DNA from: Janthinobacterium sp.
Lineage (GTDB): Bacteria; Pseudomonadota; Gammaproteobacteria; Burkholderiales; Burkholderiaceae_D
Length of the DNA: 33,339 nucleotides
Assembly (NCBI RefSeq): GCF_009923995.1
Contig: NZ_RFSK01000063.1
Coordinates: 1 to 33,339, forward strand
Reading direction: 5' to 3'
This document shows positions 7,564-16,107 of this stretch, piece by piece. Position 1 is the stretch's first letter. Each line of letters opens with the position of its first letter. The notes below the pieces were generated by a model. The model saw nothing but the letters and a program-made list of their open reading frames with translations. It ran no database searches and had not been told where the DNA came from. The position numbers were made by a program, and so were the translations under genes.

Positions 7564-7992
7564 TCAGTAGGACTGCACGGGGGCCGCCGATTGCCGGTGC
7601 TGCTGCACCAGGATCTTCGTCGTCAACAGGGTCACGCCATACGCCACCCTGCCCTGCTCCACGGGTTTCCAGTGCTGCTCCTCCTGGCGAAACGCCACCG
7701 TGTCGATGCCTCTGGCGCGGCCGCCGTGCTCGATGGCCACGATGGCTTCGCCGTTGCTGACGGCACCGATCACGAAGCGCCTGGACGGCACGCCGGAGCG
7801 GATCACGCAGCCGTCACTGAACAAGCCGCCCTGGTCCGACAGCGCCGTCTTGTCGCGCATCAGCTCGGTGATCGACTTGACCGCCCCCTTGCTTCCCTCC
7901 CGCGCGTTCTTGTTGAGCTCGGTAAACCCCGCCGGTCCGGCGCACGCCAGCCCCGCGACACACCCTACCCACAACCGCTGCCATTTCGCCAT
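7564..7992 (-). CDS. Small exported protein of unknown function
   Basis: The product has 142 residues from the ATG at 7992, which is preceded by a clear GGAGGCGGAG ribosome-binding site. An in-frame ATG at 8019 would add nine residues ahead of the signal peptide and is less likely. The N-terminus MAKWQRLWVGCVAGLACAG looks like a signal peptide; a cysteine lies near the end of the hydrophobic stretch, but the residues before it are a poor lipobox. The rest is a soluble domain rich in beta-strand-like segments (RRFVIGAVSNGEAIVAIEHGG) ending GVTLLTTKILVQQH. I do not recognise the family. It is convergent with the APH gene and 150 bases downstream of the DUF6624 gene on the same strand. Confidence 0.75.
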   Translation of the reverse strand: MAKWQRLWVGCVAGLACAGPAGFTELNKNAREGSKGAVKSITELMRDKTALSDQGGLFSDGCVIRSGVPSRRFVIGAVSNGEAIVAIEHGGRARGIDTVAFRQEEQHWKPVEQGRVAYGVTLLTTKILVQQHRQSAAPVQSY

Positions 7993-8142
7993 GCTCCGCC
8001 TCCAAGAGTGAATGTCCACTGTAGCACTTCAGCGCCCGTGGTTGCAGGCGCGGCGCCCCCTGCCGCCGAACGGTTCACGCACGCGCGCTGCAGCACGCCG
8101 GGAGGGCTGGCGCGCGTGCGGCCTTGCGGCAAGTCAAACGCG

Positions 8143-9003
8143 TCAATTGGCCGCAGGGCGGGCCGCTTCCCGCTGCGGCGCGGGCGCCATGACGGCCAGG
8201 TTCTGCGCAAGCGAAGACAGCCCCATGCCGTAGCGGCGCGCATCGACATGGGCCGCGTCCTCGATCGGCCGGAGCACTATCGTGCCATCGGCGCGCGCGT
8301 GGAACTGGGTGCCGTAGCGCTGCGGCTTGCCGTCGTTGACGAGGACGCGGTCGACCGACGTGGCCAGGTTGGGCAGATTCATCTCGTGCCGGCGCGCGGC
8401 ATCCTGCATCAGCGCCAGCCAGCGCTTCAAGTCTTGCGCCGGTGCATGCTGGGCCACCAGCCAGGCGCCGCGGGCCGCGGGCGCGCCCACCATGCTATGC
8501 GTGGGCCAGCCCTTGTCCGCGATGATCTGCGCCAGGCGCCGCGAACGCGCGCCATCGTCCCTTGCCAGGCGCTGCTGCAGGGCCGCATCGCCCGGCGCCG
8601 CAGCGACGGCATGGCGCATCGCGCTGTCCTGCTCGCCCATCTCGAACAGCTCGCGCGCCAGGGCAGGCTCCGGCACCTGCCGCGGGTAGACCCGCATGGG
8701 CAGCGGCAGCGCCGTGCGGGCGTCGAACACCACTTGCGGGTCGGAATCCCACGTCTGCTCGCCCAGCATCATGACGCAAGTGATGCCGGGCGGCAGGTCG
8801 ATGCGGTAGGCGCCGCCATCCGTGCTGCCCTGGATGCGCGCGCGCCCATCCTGGCAGTCGGCAAAGACGGCCAGCTTCTGCGGCCGCGCGTTTGCCGCAC
8901 TGACGATCTTGCCGGAAAAATGCACCGGCGCCACGCCATTCGCCGCCGCGGCGGCACAGGCGGATGCCAGCAGCGTGGCACCCAGCAGTTGAAGTTTCAT
9001 CAT
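8143..9003 (-). CDS. Exported DUF6624 family protein
   Basis: The 286-residue protein has a signal peptide (MMKLQLLGATLLASACAAAAANG) and a C-terminal half of about 170 residues with DUF6624-type features: LARELFEMGEQDSAMR, LAQIIADKGWPTHSMVGAPAARGAWLVAQHA, LMQDAARRHEMNLPNLATSVDRVLVNDGKPQRYGTQF. These domains have no known activity. Two ATGs are consecutive; the AGGGGA sequence is better spaced for the second (9000) than the first. It starts 40 bases after the mshN stop on the same strand with no terminator between, so it may be read as the tail of the msh transcript. A link to pilus biology is inference only. Confidence 0.8.
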   Translation of the reverse strand: MMKLQLLGATLLASACAAAAANGVAPVHFSGKIVSAANARPQKLAVFADCQDGRARIQGSTDGGAYRIDLPPGITCVMMLGEQTWDSDPQVVFDARTALPLPMRVYPRQVPEPALARELFEMGEQDSAMRHAVAAAPGDAALQQRLARDDGARSRRLAQIIADKGWPTHSMVGAPAARGAWLVAQHAPAQDLKRWLALMQDAARRHEMNLPNLATSVDRVLVNDGKPQRYGTQFHARADGTIVLRPIEDAAHVDARRYGMGLSSLAQNLAVMAPAPQREAARPAAN

Positions 9004-9043
9004 CGTCCCCTGTCAGGATGGAGCGTCCGCACCCGGCCGCCGC

Positions 9044-10141
9044 TTACTTGACCGCCGCCAGCTGCACCAGCTTGCGCTCGACAAATGCCTGCAATTGGGG
9101 CGACAAGGTCTGCAAGCCCTTGGCCCGCTCGAACGCCTGGCGCGCCTGGGCCGGGTGGTTGTCGGCCTGCAAGGCGATGCCCAGGCCCATCCACCAGACG
9201 CTGTTGTCGGGCGCCGTCTGCAGGGCTAGCTGGTATTGCTCGGCCGCTTCGCGGTAGCGCTGTTCGCGCTGCAGCACGCCGGCCAGGAAGGCGCGGTAGT
9301 CGCCATTGTCGGCGGCATACGGCAGGCTGCGCATCAGGGTGTCGAGCGCCGCCGGGCCGCCGTTGGTCTTGTCCAGCTGCAAGCGGGCCAGCATCATGGC
9401 CTGCGCCGGCTGTTTCGGGTCCAGTGCCAGGCTCAGCTGCAACTGGCGGGCCGCCTCGTCCGGGCGCTGCGCTTCCAGCAGCAGGCGCACCAGGGTTTCG
9501 CGCGCGCCCTGGTGGCGCGGGTCGAGCTGCAGGGTCTGCTGCAAGCCGGCCAGGGCTTCGGACACGCGGCCGTCTTCCAGCTGGCCCAGCGCGCGCCGGT
9601 AGGTATTTTCCACGCGCTGCTGCGGCGTGACCTGCTTGCCGTCGACAATGCGTTCGCTGGTGGCGGGCGCCGTCTTCGGCACGGGGGCGGCGGCTGGCTG
9701 GGAGGCTCTGCCGGTAACGCGATGCAATTCCATGTCGCCAATATCGGCCGGCGCCTTGGCCTTGGATTTCACCTTGACTGCCGGTTCAGCCTGTTCCGCG
9801 GCCGCTACTACGGGCATGCCGCGTGGCTCCGCTGGCGCAGGCACAGGTACGGGCGCAGGCTCCGCAACGACGACTGGCGCCGCAGCAGGTGGCGCAGCGG
9901 GAACAGGCAACGCCGGCGTGCTGGCCACGCTGACGAGCACGGGCGGCACAGCCGGACGCTTCAGGTAGACCCAGCCCAGGGCGATGGCCGCCGCCGTCAG
10001 GCCGGCCGCGCCGCCGAAGACGAGCGCGCGGGACACGCCCCGCTCGCGCTCGGGCACGGAGCGGATGCCCTCCGCGTCCGCGCGCCCCTCGGGGGTGCCG
10101 CGCGCATCGAGGTCTTGCAACATCTTGTTAATCAGGCTCAT
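9044..10141 (-). CDS. mshN: MSHA biogenesis protein MshN (TPR protein)
   Basis: The 365-residue protein begins with the hallmark MSLINKMLQDLDARG of MshN. It has a cytoplasmic tail of about 40 residues, one membrane helix at about 41-58 (LVFGGAAGLTAAAIALGW), an Ala/Pro/Val-rich periplasmic linker to about residue 165, and then TPR-like repeats (YRRALGQLEDGRVSEALAGL, AARQLQLSLALDPKQPAQA, AAEQYQLALQTAPDNSVWW). MshN is a periplasmic scaffold of the MSHA pilus and is usually thought to work with MshL and MshM. It is the last gene of the mshI-to-mshN block, 18 bases after mshM. The same architecture recurs in the second system at 26809-28254. Confidence 0.92.
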   Translation of the reverse strand: MSLINKMLQDLDARGTPEGRADAEGIRSVPERERGVSRALVFGGAAGLTAAAIALGWVYLKRPAVPPVLVSVASTPALPVPAAPPAAAPVVVAEPAPVPVPAPAEPRGMPVVAAAEQAEPAVKVKSKAKAPADIGDMELHRVTGRASQPAAAPVPKTAPATSERIVDGKQVTPQQRVENTYRRALGQLEDGRVSEALAGLQQTLQLDPRHQGARETLVRLLLEAQRPDEAARQLQLSLALDPKQPAQAMMLARLQLDKTNGGPAALDTLMRSLPYAADNGDYRAFLAGVLQREQRYREAAEQYQLALQTAPDNSVWWMGLGIALQADNHPAQARQAFERAKGLQTLSPQLQAFVERKLVQLAAVK

Positions 10142-10159
10142 CTACAGGCTCATCATTCG

Positions 10160-11062
10160 TCATCGGTTCAATAAAGTCCAGCCTGCGCCGCAGGCGGCGG
10201 CCAGCACGCCGGCGCCCGCCAGCCACGGCCAGGGGCGGCGCCAGAAGCCGGCCTGGCTGGCCACGGTATCGCTGGCCGCCAGGGCCACGTGGCGGGCGCT
10301 GACCTGCTGCCGGCCTTCGCCGTACGCCACCATCAGCGCCTTGTGCGCCATGATGTTGATCAGGCGGGGGATGCCGCCGGAAGCCGTGTACAGGCGGGCC
10401 ACGCCGCCGCGGCTGAACAGGCGCGCACCGTCGAAGCCGGCCACGCGCAGGCGGTGGGCCACATAGAAATCCACGTCGTCGCGCGAAAGCGGCCCCAGGT
10501 GATAGTGAAAGGTGATGCGCTGCGCCAGCTGGCGGATTTCCGGCAGGGCCAGCTTGACGTCCAGCTCCGGCTGGCCGAACAGCACGATCTGCAGCAGCTT
10601 GCGCTTTTCCGTTTCCAGGTTCGTCAGCAGGCGCAGCGCTTCGAGGCTCTCGACGGGCATGGCCTGGGCTTCGTCCAGGCACAGCAGCACGCGCTTGCCC
10701 TGCGCCGCCAGGTTGAGCAGGCGCAGGTTGAGGGACTTGAGCAATTGATGCTGCTCAATATCCTTTTCCAGCAGCACATCGAGATCCTCGGCCAGGGCGA
10801 GGATCAGCGAACGGGGCGACAGGTTCGGATTCGGGATGTAGGCCGTGACGAAATCCGGCCCCAGCGACTGCATGAACTTGCGGCAAAGAAAAGTTTTCCC
10901 GGTGCCCACTTCGCCGGTGATCTTGATGAAGCCCTCGCCATTGCGCGCCGCCACCAGCAGGGTGTTGAGCGCCTTCTGCGACTGCGGGCCGTTGAAGAAG
11001 AAACTGGTATCGGGCGTGAGGCCGAACGGCGCCTCGCGCAAGCCGAAATGGGCCTGGTACAT
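10160..11062 (-). CDS. mshM: MSHA biogenesis AAA ATPase MshM (ExeA-like)
   Basis: The 300-residue protein begins MYQAHFGLREAPFGLTPD, the standard start of the ExeA/GspA/MshM family. It carries Walker A GEVGTGKT, Walker B VLLCLDEAQAMP and a conserved LLQIVLFGQPELD sensor region; a hydrophobic anchor lies at the very C-terminus (PWLAGAGVLAAACGAG). In ExeA the ATPase helps insert or assemble the secretin through peptidoglycan. Its start abuts the mshL stop (TAAATG), which implies coupled translation. It is a close relative of the ATPase domain at 23151-24686; the stretch around Walker B is nearly identical except for D to E there. Confidence 0.93.
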   Translation of the reverse strand: MYQAHFGLREAPFGLTPDTSFFFNGPQSQKALNTLLVAARNGEGFIKITGEVGTGKTFLCRKFMQSLGPDFVTAYIPNPNLSPRSLILALAEDLDVLLEKDIEQHQLLKSLNLRLLNLAAQGKRVLLCLDEAQAMPVESLEALRLLTNLETEKRKLLQIVLFGQPELDVKLALPEIRQLAQRITFHYHLGPLSRDDVDFYVAHRLRVAGFDGARLFSRGGVARLYTASGGIPRLINIMAHKALMVAYGEGRQQVSARHVALAASDTVASQAGFWRRPWPWLAGAGVLAAACGAGWTLLNR

Positions 11063-12829
11063 TTAGCGCCGCTCCGACGGACGGCGCGGGTCGAGCGCCT
11101 CGATGCGCTTGCCCGAATCGAGCAAGTCCTCGTTCCAGCTGTTGGCGCCATCGACGATGGTGGGCTTGATCAGCACCACCAGCTCGCGCTTCTGGATCAC
11201 CTGCCCCGTGTTGCGGAACAGCGCGCCCAGCACGGGGATGTCGCCCGCGCCCGGCACCTGCGAGCGGTCCGACGTCGTCGCCTGGCGCATCAGGCCGCCG
11301 ATGGCGACGATGCGCCCGTCCTGGCTGCGCACCATGCTGTCCATCTCGGAAGTGCTGGAGGCGGCCAGCGGCAGCTTGAGCGAACCGGCGCTGCCCAGGT
11401 CGACTTCCTTGTTGACGGTGGTGACCTGGCTGACGGAAGGATGCACGTGCAGGATGATGTTGCCGTCGGCATCGATCTGCGGCGTCACGTCCAGCACCAC
11501 ACCGGAAAAGAAGGGCTGCAGGGTCACGTTGGGGCTGGTGGTGGCGCCGCTGGACGTGGTGTTGGTGGTGGTCGACACGCCCGTCACGTAAAACTCGTCA
11601 GTGCCGATCTTCAGCACGGCCTTCTGGTTGTTCATGGTGGCGATGCGCGGACTCGACAGCACGTGCACGGTGCCCTGCGATTCCAGGAAGGAAATCATGG
11701 CGGCGAAGTTGGCCGTCTGGAAAGCCAGGCCGAACATGGAGCCGGCCGACGTGGCCGCCGAACTAAGGCCAAAGCCGCTGCTGGCCGTCAGGCCGCTGCC
11801 GTTCGTCATGTTGGGCGGCTGGCCGCCGTTGAAGGGCAGCGGCGCCAGGGTGCCGCCCGGCTGGATGAAACCCGTCGAGATGCGGTTCGTGTGGCCGCTC
11901 TTGATGGAGGCGAACGAAGCCCAGTTGATGCCCGTCTGGAAGTTGTCGTTGAGCTGCACTTCGAGGATTTTCGCTTCCAGGATGACTTGCCGGTCGACGG
12001 ACAATTGCGTTGCCTTCAGGTACATGTCGACATTGCGCAGCTCTTCCGGCATGGCGCGGATGACGATCACGCCCGACTGCGGGCTGAGCACCACCTGCCG
12101 CCCGCCTTCCGTGCTGCCGACGATGGCTTCGAGCGACAGCTTCAGTTCGCGCCAGAAATCCGCGTTCGAGGTGGTGGTGAGGTTGCTGCTGTCTTCGCCC
12201 GGCACGAGGCCGCCCGCGTTCTGCGTGCTGTTGCCATTGCTGCCGTTGCTGCCGTTGTTGCCCGTGCCGCCCGACACGGTCGGTCCCACGGACGCGACCG
12301 AGGTCGACGACACGCGCAGGTTGGAGCTGCCCTTGCGCGCGCCCGTCAGGTAGTTGACGTGGAACAAGCGCGTCTGCATGGTCAGGGGCTTGATGTAGAT
12401 CTGCGTGCCCTCGACCTTGTAGTCGTAGCCATACAGTTCGCGCACGGCGTCGAGCGCCTGGAACAGGGTGACATCCTTCAGATTGGCCGAAATCGTGCCG
12501 CCGATGTCGGGGTGGACGAGCATGTTGTAGCGCGTGCCGGCCACGATGGAGGTGAAGAACTGGCGCGCCGGCACGTTGTTGAAGGCCACGTTGAAGCGTT
12601 CGTCGAGCGCGGCGCGGGCCTTCGGCAACTGCTGCGCCAGGGCCGCCACGGGCGGCAGCAGGGCCGCTTCCACGGCATCGGGCTGGGACGCCGGCGTGGT
12701 GGTGGCCGCCGCGCCCTTGACGGCATCGGTGATCGCATTGTAGGTATCGCGCTTGACGGGGGCGACGTTGCAGGCGCCCAGGCCCACGCTGACGCCGATG
12801 ATGGCCGCCATCTTGCTGATACGAATCAT
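11063..12829 (-). CDS. mshL: MSHA pilus secretin MshL (outer-membrane lipoprotein)
   Basis: From the ATG at 12829 the protein has 588 residues. It opens with MIRISKMAAIIGVSVGLGAC, a lipoprotein signal with Cys20. A STN/N-type domain follows (FNVAFNNVPARQFF, VHPDIGGTISANLKDVTLFQAL), then a Ser/Gly/Asn-rich linker, a second N domain (IVIRAMPEELRNVDMYLKATQ) and the secretin core (VLSSPRIATMNNQKAVLKIG and QDGRIVAIGGLMR, ending ELVVLIKPTIV). Secretins form the outer-membrane ring through which the pilus passes. Earlier in-frame ATGs at 12868 and 12862 exist, but a GGAG site 5 bases before 12829 and the signal peptide beginning there favour the later start. mshK ends just upstream. Confidence 0.93.
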   Translation of the reverse strand: MIRISKMAAIIGVSVGLGACNVAPVKRDTYNAITDAVKGAAATTTPASQPDAVEAALLPPVAALAQQLPKARAALDERFNVAFNNVPARQFFTSIVAGTRYNMLVHPDIGGTISANLKDVTLFQALDAVRELYGYDYKVEGTQIYIKPLTMQTRLFHVNYLTGARKGSSNLRVSSTSVASVGPTVSGGTGNNGSNGSNGNSTQNAGGLVPGEDSSNLTTTSNADFWRELKLSLEAIVGSTEGGRQVVLSPQSGVIVIRAMPEELRNVDMYLKATQLSVDRQVILEAKILEVQLNDNFQTGINWASFASIKSGHTNRISTGFIQPGGTLAPLPFNGGQPPNMTNGSGLTASSGFGLSSAATSAGSMFGLAFQTANFAAMISFLESQGTVHVLSSPRIATMNNQKAVLKIGTDEFYVTGVSTTTNTTSSGATTSPNVTLQPFFSGVVLDVTPQIDADGNIILHVHPSVSQVTTVNKEVDLGSAGSLKLPLAASSTSEMDSMVRSQDGRIVAIGGLMRQATTSDRSQVPGAGDIPVLGALFRNTGQVIQKRELVVLIKPTIVDGANSWNEDLLDSGKRIEALDPRRPSERR

Positions 12830-12872
12830 TGCAGCTCCGCCGTTCGACTTGTCTTTGTTCATAAGCATGTTT

Positions 12873-13217
12873 TCATTTCCGTTCCGTCTTGCTGCTCGGA
12901 TAGAGCTTGACTGTTTCCAGCGACTTACCTTTTCGCAATATCACGGCCGTGTCCTGGATCTCCACCACGACGGCATTGCCCACCTTGCTGCCGGGACGCA
13001 CGATCTGCCCGTCGATGACGGCGATGCGGCGCCCGCCCGGCTTGCGGGAAATCAAGACCGACTCCAGCCGGGGCCGCGCCGGCGCCGCCGGCACGCCGGC
13101 CTGCGGCGCGTGCAGCGCGGCCGGCGGGCGCGTGGGATCGTCGAGAGCTTGCGCCCGGGCGCCGCCCACCGTCAAGCCCAGCAGGAGCAGCGCGGCGGCA
13201 TGGCGCAGCGCGGGCAT
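12873..13217 (-). CDS. mshK: MSHA biogenesis protein MshK
   Basis: The 114-residue exported protein has a signal peptide (MPALRHAAALLLLGLTVGGARAQ cut near ARA) followed by the typical DPTRPP motif of MshK/PilP/GspC-like periplasmic proteins and a small beta-rich domain (SVLISRKPGGRRIAVIDGQIVRPGSKVG). Such proteins link the inner-membrane alignment complex to the secretin. The start at 13217 overlaps the mshJ stop (TGATG), which fixes it against an upstream ATG at 13232. A longer open frame to 14186 runs out of frame through mshJ and is not real. Stop and mshL are within a few bases. Confidence 0.88.
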   Translation of the reverse strand: MPALRHAAALLLLGLTVGGARAQALDDPTRPPAALHAPQAGVPAAPARPRLESVLISRKPGGRRIAVIDGQIVRPGSKVGNAVVVEIQDTAVILRKGKSLETVKLYPSSKTERK

Positions 13218-13930
13218 CACAGGGCCATCCATGTGTCGTCCAGGCCCAGGGTGTACAGGGTCAGGGTCAGGCGCGCCACGGGATAGGCATCGGCCTCCAG
13301 CCGCGCCTTGCCCCAGAACACCTGGGTCGGCATCGTTTGCAGCGCTTGCATATAGTTCACCATATCGGGATAAGAACCTTCCACCACCACCTCCACGCCA
13401 TGGCGGTGCAGGACCTGGGCGGCAGGCTGGGGCTTGGCGGCGGGCGCGCCGGCCGCCGTTGCGGGCGACACAGGTGCGGGTGCGGGTGCGGCGGCAGGCG
13501 CCTCGCCCACCACGCCGGCAGGCAGGGTCTTCATCGACACCAGGCGCAGGCGCGCATGCTGGCGCAGCAGGCTTTCCAGCAGCTGCAGCATGCGCTCGGG
13601 CGCCACCAGGCCGCTTTGCATGTGCCGCAGCCCGTCCTTCAGCTTTGCCGTTTCCGCCAGCAGCACCTGCAGGCGGGCGCGGGCGGCCTGGTCCGGGTCG
13701 TTCTGGCTCGCTTCGACGAGCAGGACGATTTCCTTGTCCACGCCGGTCGCCAGGCCCCGGTTTTGCGCAATGCTGGCCGTCAGCAGGGCATGCCGGCTGA
13801 ACAGCGGTTCGAGCACCATGAAATAGCCGCAGAACACGAGCGCCAGCGCGCAGGCGGCAAACACCATGACGCGCTCGCGCAGGGTCAGGGCGTCGAACTT
13901 GTCGGCCCATTGCTTCCACTGCTGTTTCAT
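13217..13930 (-). CDS. mshJ: MSHA biogenesis protein MshJ (PilO/GspM-like)
   Basis: The 237-residue bitopic protein has a short cytoplasmic N-terminus (MKQQWKQWADKFDALTLRER), one membrane helix at about 21-44, a periplasmic coiled-coil region (about 50-120), an Ala/Pro-rich linker and a ferredoxin-like C-terminal domain (HRHGVEVVVEGSYPDMVNYMQALQ). This is the layout of MshJ/PilO, part of the inner-membrane alignment complex with PilM- and PilN-like partners. It overlaps the PilN-like gene before it (ATGA, 13927-13930) and mshK after it, so the operon is translationally coupled. Confidence 0.9.
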   Translation of the reverse strand: MKQQWKQWADKFDALTLRERVMVFAACALALVFCGYFMVLEPLFSRHALLTASIAQNRGLATGVDKEIVLLVEASQNDPDQAARARLQVLLAETAKLKDGLRHMQSGLVAPERMLQLLESLLRQHARLRLVSMKTLPAGVVGEAPAAAPAPAPVSPATAAGAPAAKPQPAAQVLHRHGVEVVVEGSYPDMVNYMQALQTMPTQVFWGKARLEADAYPVARLTLTLYTLGLDDTWMAL

Positions 13931-14601
13931 CGACGCGCTCCTTCCGCTGCGGCCGGTGCCGCTGCCGCGGCTGCCGCGACGGCCGAGGACTGCAGGCTGA
14001 AGCGCACGTACGGGGGCGGCGCGGCCGCCTTACCGGGCTCGGCCGGGGGCGTGTCGGGCTGGCCGATATCGAGGCTGGCGAAAGTCTTGCCCTTGAGTAC
14101 CTCCTGCCGTCCCAGGCTGGCGATGTAGGCGGGTACCTGGGACGGGTGCAGGGCATTGCCCTGCAAGCCCATCTCATTGCCGGCACCGACGATGCTGACG
14201 CCCGTCAGCCACACGCCATCGACCTTCGCTTGCGCAAAGGCGCGGAAATAGGCGGCATAGCCGCGCGTATTGCCCAGGTTGCCGCTGGCCAGCACGTCGG
14301 CCGCATGGCGCAGCGAGGCGCGGTCCGCCTCGGCGCCGGCCAGCTGGCCTTCCAGCGCGGGGTCCTTGCGGCGCGGCGGAAAATTCTGCAGCACCTTGTC
14401 GCGGCGCGCTTCGCGCTGCTTCAGCTGCGCCTTCACGGCCGCCTCTTCGCCCTGCAGGCCGGCGACCTGGCGCTGGCCGTACCAGGCGAGGGCCGCCAGG
14501 CCCACGGCCAGCAGGCCCAGCGCCTGGGCCGAGGTGGCGGCGGAGACGCGGTGCGCCTTCTTTTCAAACTTGGGATTGAACAGATTGATTTGCTGGCTCA
14601 T
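13927..14601 (-). CDS. PilN-like MSHA alignment protein
   Basis: The 224-residue protein starts MSQQINLFNPKFEKK, the conserved PilN N-terminus that docks into PilM. It has one membrane helix at about 26-42, a charged coiled-coil stretch (QGEEAAVKAQLKQREARRDK) and a periplasmic PilN domain (AYFRAFAQAKVDGVWLTGVSIVG). Within MSHA loci this protein lies between mshI and mshJ and is sometimes called MshI2 or left unnamed. It overlaps both neighbours by 4 bases. The C-terminal tail is Ala-rich. In the second system the corresponding domain appears to be fused to the PilM-like protein at 31178-32743. Confidence 0.88.
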   Translation of the reverse strand: MSQQINLFNPKFEKKAHRVSAATSAQALGLLAVGLAALAWYGQRQVAGLQGEEAAVKAQLKQREARRDKVLQNFPPRRKDPALEGQLAGAEADRASLRHAADVLASGNLGNTRGYAAYFRAFAQAKVDGVWLTGVSIVGAGNEMGLQGNALHPSQVPAYIASLGRQEVLKGKTFASLDIGQPDTPPAEPGKAAAPPPYVRFSLQSSAVAAAAAAAPAAAEGARR

Positions 14602-15533
14602 GCGCCCTTCCCTTCCTCGCGCAAGGCGGCGCCCAGCACCTGGAAGTAGCGCGCCTGCGCGCCCGCGTCCAGCAATTCCGGCACGGCCGAGAAATCGAAG
14701 ACGCTGGCCAGGTCCAGCAATTCCACTGGCATGTACAGATTGTCGGCCAGGTAGCCGTGCAAGCCGTCGGCGCCGCCGGCCGCCAGCAGCAGGCGGGCCA
14801 CGGAAATATAGTGGAACTGGCGGTCGAAGTGGTCGAACGAGCGCTGCAGTTCCAGGGTGATGCGGTCATGGAAGGCGCTGGCGTCCGCTTCGCGCAGCTG
14901 CGCCAGGGTGACGTCGATGCGGCGTGCCTGGTACAGCTCGCGGTTATGGCTCATCGTCAGCAAGCCGCCGTCGGCGTCAAAGCTGAGCATGGCCAGGCCA
15001 CGTCCCGGGGTTTCCAGCAAGGTGGCGATATTGCGCTGTGCCATCTCCGGTATATCGATGGCCGCCAGGGCGATCTTGCAGTCGGCATACAGCGCCTGGC
15101 GCCGCGACACGGCGCTGTCGCGCGCGGCGACGGCGAAGACGCTGCCGCCGCGCGCCACGCCGTTCGGGTCGCCGGGGATATCGATCACGTCTATGGTGGC
15201 TTCGGCCAGGGGAAAGTCCAGCATGTCCTTCAGGCGCCAGCCCACGGCCGTCTTGCGCTCCTCGGGCGGCACGGCCGGCGCTTCCAGCGCCAGCAGCTGG
15301 TATTCGCCCGCCGCCAGCAGGCTGGTGCAGCGCCAGGACGGAGCCTGCAGCTGCTTGCCCAGCTTTTCCAGCACGTCGGCGCCCGCGGGCCGCGGCGCGG
15401 GCTGGAAAGCCACGCCACGGACGACCGGCTTGCCGCCGGCCACGCGCGTGACGGTGGCCGCGCTCACGCCGTCGCTGGCAAATGCCGTCGCCAGCCATCC
15501 ATCGTATTTTTTTGCTCTAGCGAATAAACCCAT
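14598..15533 (-). CDS. mshI: MSHA biogenesis protein MshI (PilM-like)
   Basis: The 311-residue soluble protein has a PilM/GspL-cytoplasmic type fold: an actin-like N-terminus (KKYDGWLATAFASDGV), the block VGWRLKDMLDFPLAEATIDVIDIP, and a C-terminal ending RYFQVLGAALREE typical of PilM. PilM-like proteins sit on the cytoplasmic face and bind the PilN N-terminus. This is the first gene of the downstream msh block, preceded by a 139-base gap with a candidate promoter. No strong Shine-Dalgarno precedes the ATG at 15533. Codons 6-9 contain a run of seven A, noted but not taken as a frameshift site. Confidence 0.9.
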   Translation of the reverse strand: MGLFARAKKYDGWLATAFASDGVSAATVTRVAGGKPVVRGVAFQPAPRPAGADVLEKLGKQLQAPSWRCTSLLAAGEYQLLALEAPAVPPEERKTAVGWRLKDMLDFPLAEATIDVIDIPGDPNGVARGGSVFAVAARDSAVSRRQALYADCKIALAAIDIPEMAQRNIATLLETPGRGLAMLSFDADGGLLTMSHNRELYQARRIDVTLAQLREADASAFHDRITLELQRSFDHFDRQFHYISVARLLLAAGGADGLHGYLADNLYMPVELLDLASVFDFSAVPELLDAGAQARYFQVLGAALREEGKGA

Positions 15534-15583
15534 GCGACCAATCCATGTAAGTGCCTGTCACGATCTTGTCGCGCAGATAATGC

Positions 15584-15612
15584 ATCAGACCAATTTTAAT
15601 TCATCACGTCAA
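15584..15612 (-). promoter_or_regulatory. Candidate sigma-70 promoter for mshI-mshN
   Basis: On the minus strand TTGACG (15607-15612) is followed after exactly 17 bases by TCTGAT (15584-15589), matching 5/6 and 4/6 of the sigma-70 consensus. The surrounding 15534-15672 gap is clearly more AT-rich than its flanks. Transcription would start near 15577, about 43 bases before the mshI ATG. It supports a separate transcription unit for mshI to mshN; it is a sequence match only. Confidence 0.5.
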
Positions 15613-15672
15613 CTTTTCCGTGTAAAAACAGCGGTTTGCCGATTTATTTTTGCGCCGCTTGACCGGCTGCGT

Positions 15673-16107
15673 TCAATCCGACAACACCGCCTGTATGCGC
15701 CGCTGCACATAGTCCGCGTTATTCTGCGGATTCGGGCAGGCGCCGCCGCCCGGCTGGTTGCAGGCAGTGGCCGTCAGGGTCCAGGTCCGCAGGCTGCCCG
15801 GCCCGGTGGCCAGCTGGCATTGCACGGTGACGGTAAACGGTGACAGTGAAGTGCCTGCAGGCAAGGCAAACGACTGGGCGGCGGCGCATTGCCCGTTGAT
15901 CAGGCGCCGGTAGACGGCCCACTCGATGCCCGCGCGCGCGGCCTGGTCGGCCCGCGCGCCCTGCACGTCGAGCGCCGATTCCACCTGCTGCATGGTAAAC
16001 ACGCTGGTCATGGCCACGCCGAGGCCCGCCAGCACCACCAGCAGGAAGATGGCCGTGACCAGGCTGAAGCCGCGCGCGCGGCGCGGGAACGGAGGCGATG
16101 GCTTCAT
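15673..16107 (-). CDS. mshP: Minor pilin MshP (PilX/GspK-like)
   Basis: The 144-residue prepilin-like protein has a 13-residue basic leader (MKPSPPFPRRARG) followed by FSLVTAIFLLVVLAGLGVAMTSVF. Processing by prepilin peptidase would occur after the glycine. The +5 residue is Thr instead of Glu, which is the feature of GspK/PilX-like subunits thought to sit at the pilus tip. The C-terminal domain has several cysteines (GQCAAAQ, TVQCQL, TACNQ, GACP) that could form disulfides. Its start overlaps the mshO stop (ATGA). It ends the mshE-mshP block, with a 139-base gap to mshI. Confidence 0.9.
   Translation of the reverse strand: MKPSPPFPRRARGFSLVTAIFLLVVLAGLGVAMTSVFTMQQVESALDVQGARADQAARAGIEWAVYRRLINGQCAAAQSFALPAGTSLSPFTVTVQCQLATGPGSLRTWTLTATACNQPGGGACPNPQNNADYVQRRIQAVLSD

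Noticed and set aside
7429..9051. A 540-codon plus-strand frame
   Set aside because: It runs through the end of the APH gene and antisense over two signal-peptide proteins; no domain or start signal.
10289..12910. An 873-codon open frame on the plus strand
   Set aside because: It is antisense to mshM and mshL, which have clear family motifs; its product is His/Arg/Gln-rich without domains. Such frames are common in high-GC codon use.
12873..14186. A long 437-codon version of mshK
   Set aside because: The extra N-terminal 320 residues read mshJ out of frame; the signal peptide and the overlap with the mshJ stop fix the start at 13217.
15508..15514. Run of seven A in the first codons of mshI as a programmed frameshift site
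   Set aside because: The frame is intact, and neither shifted frame gives a conserved product.
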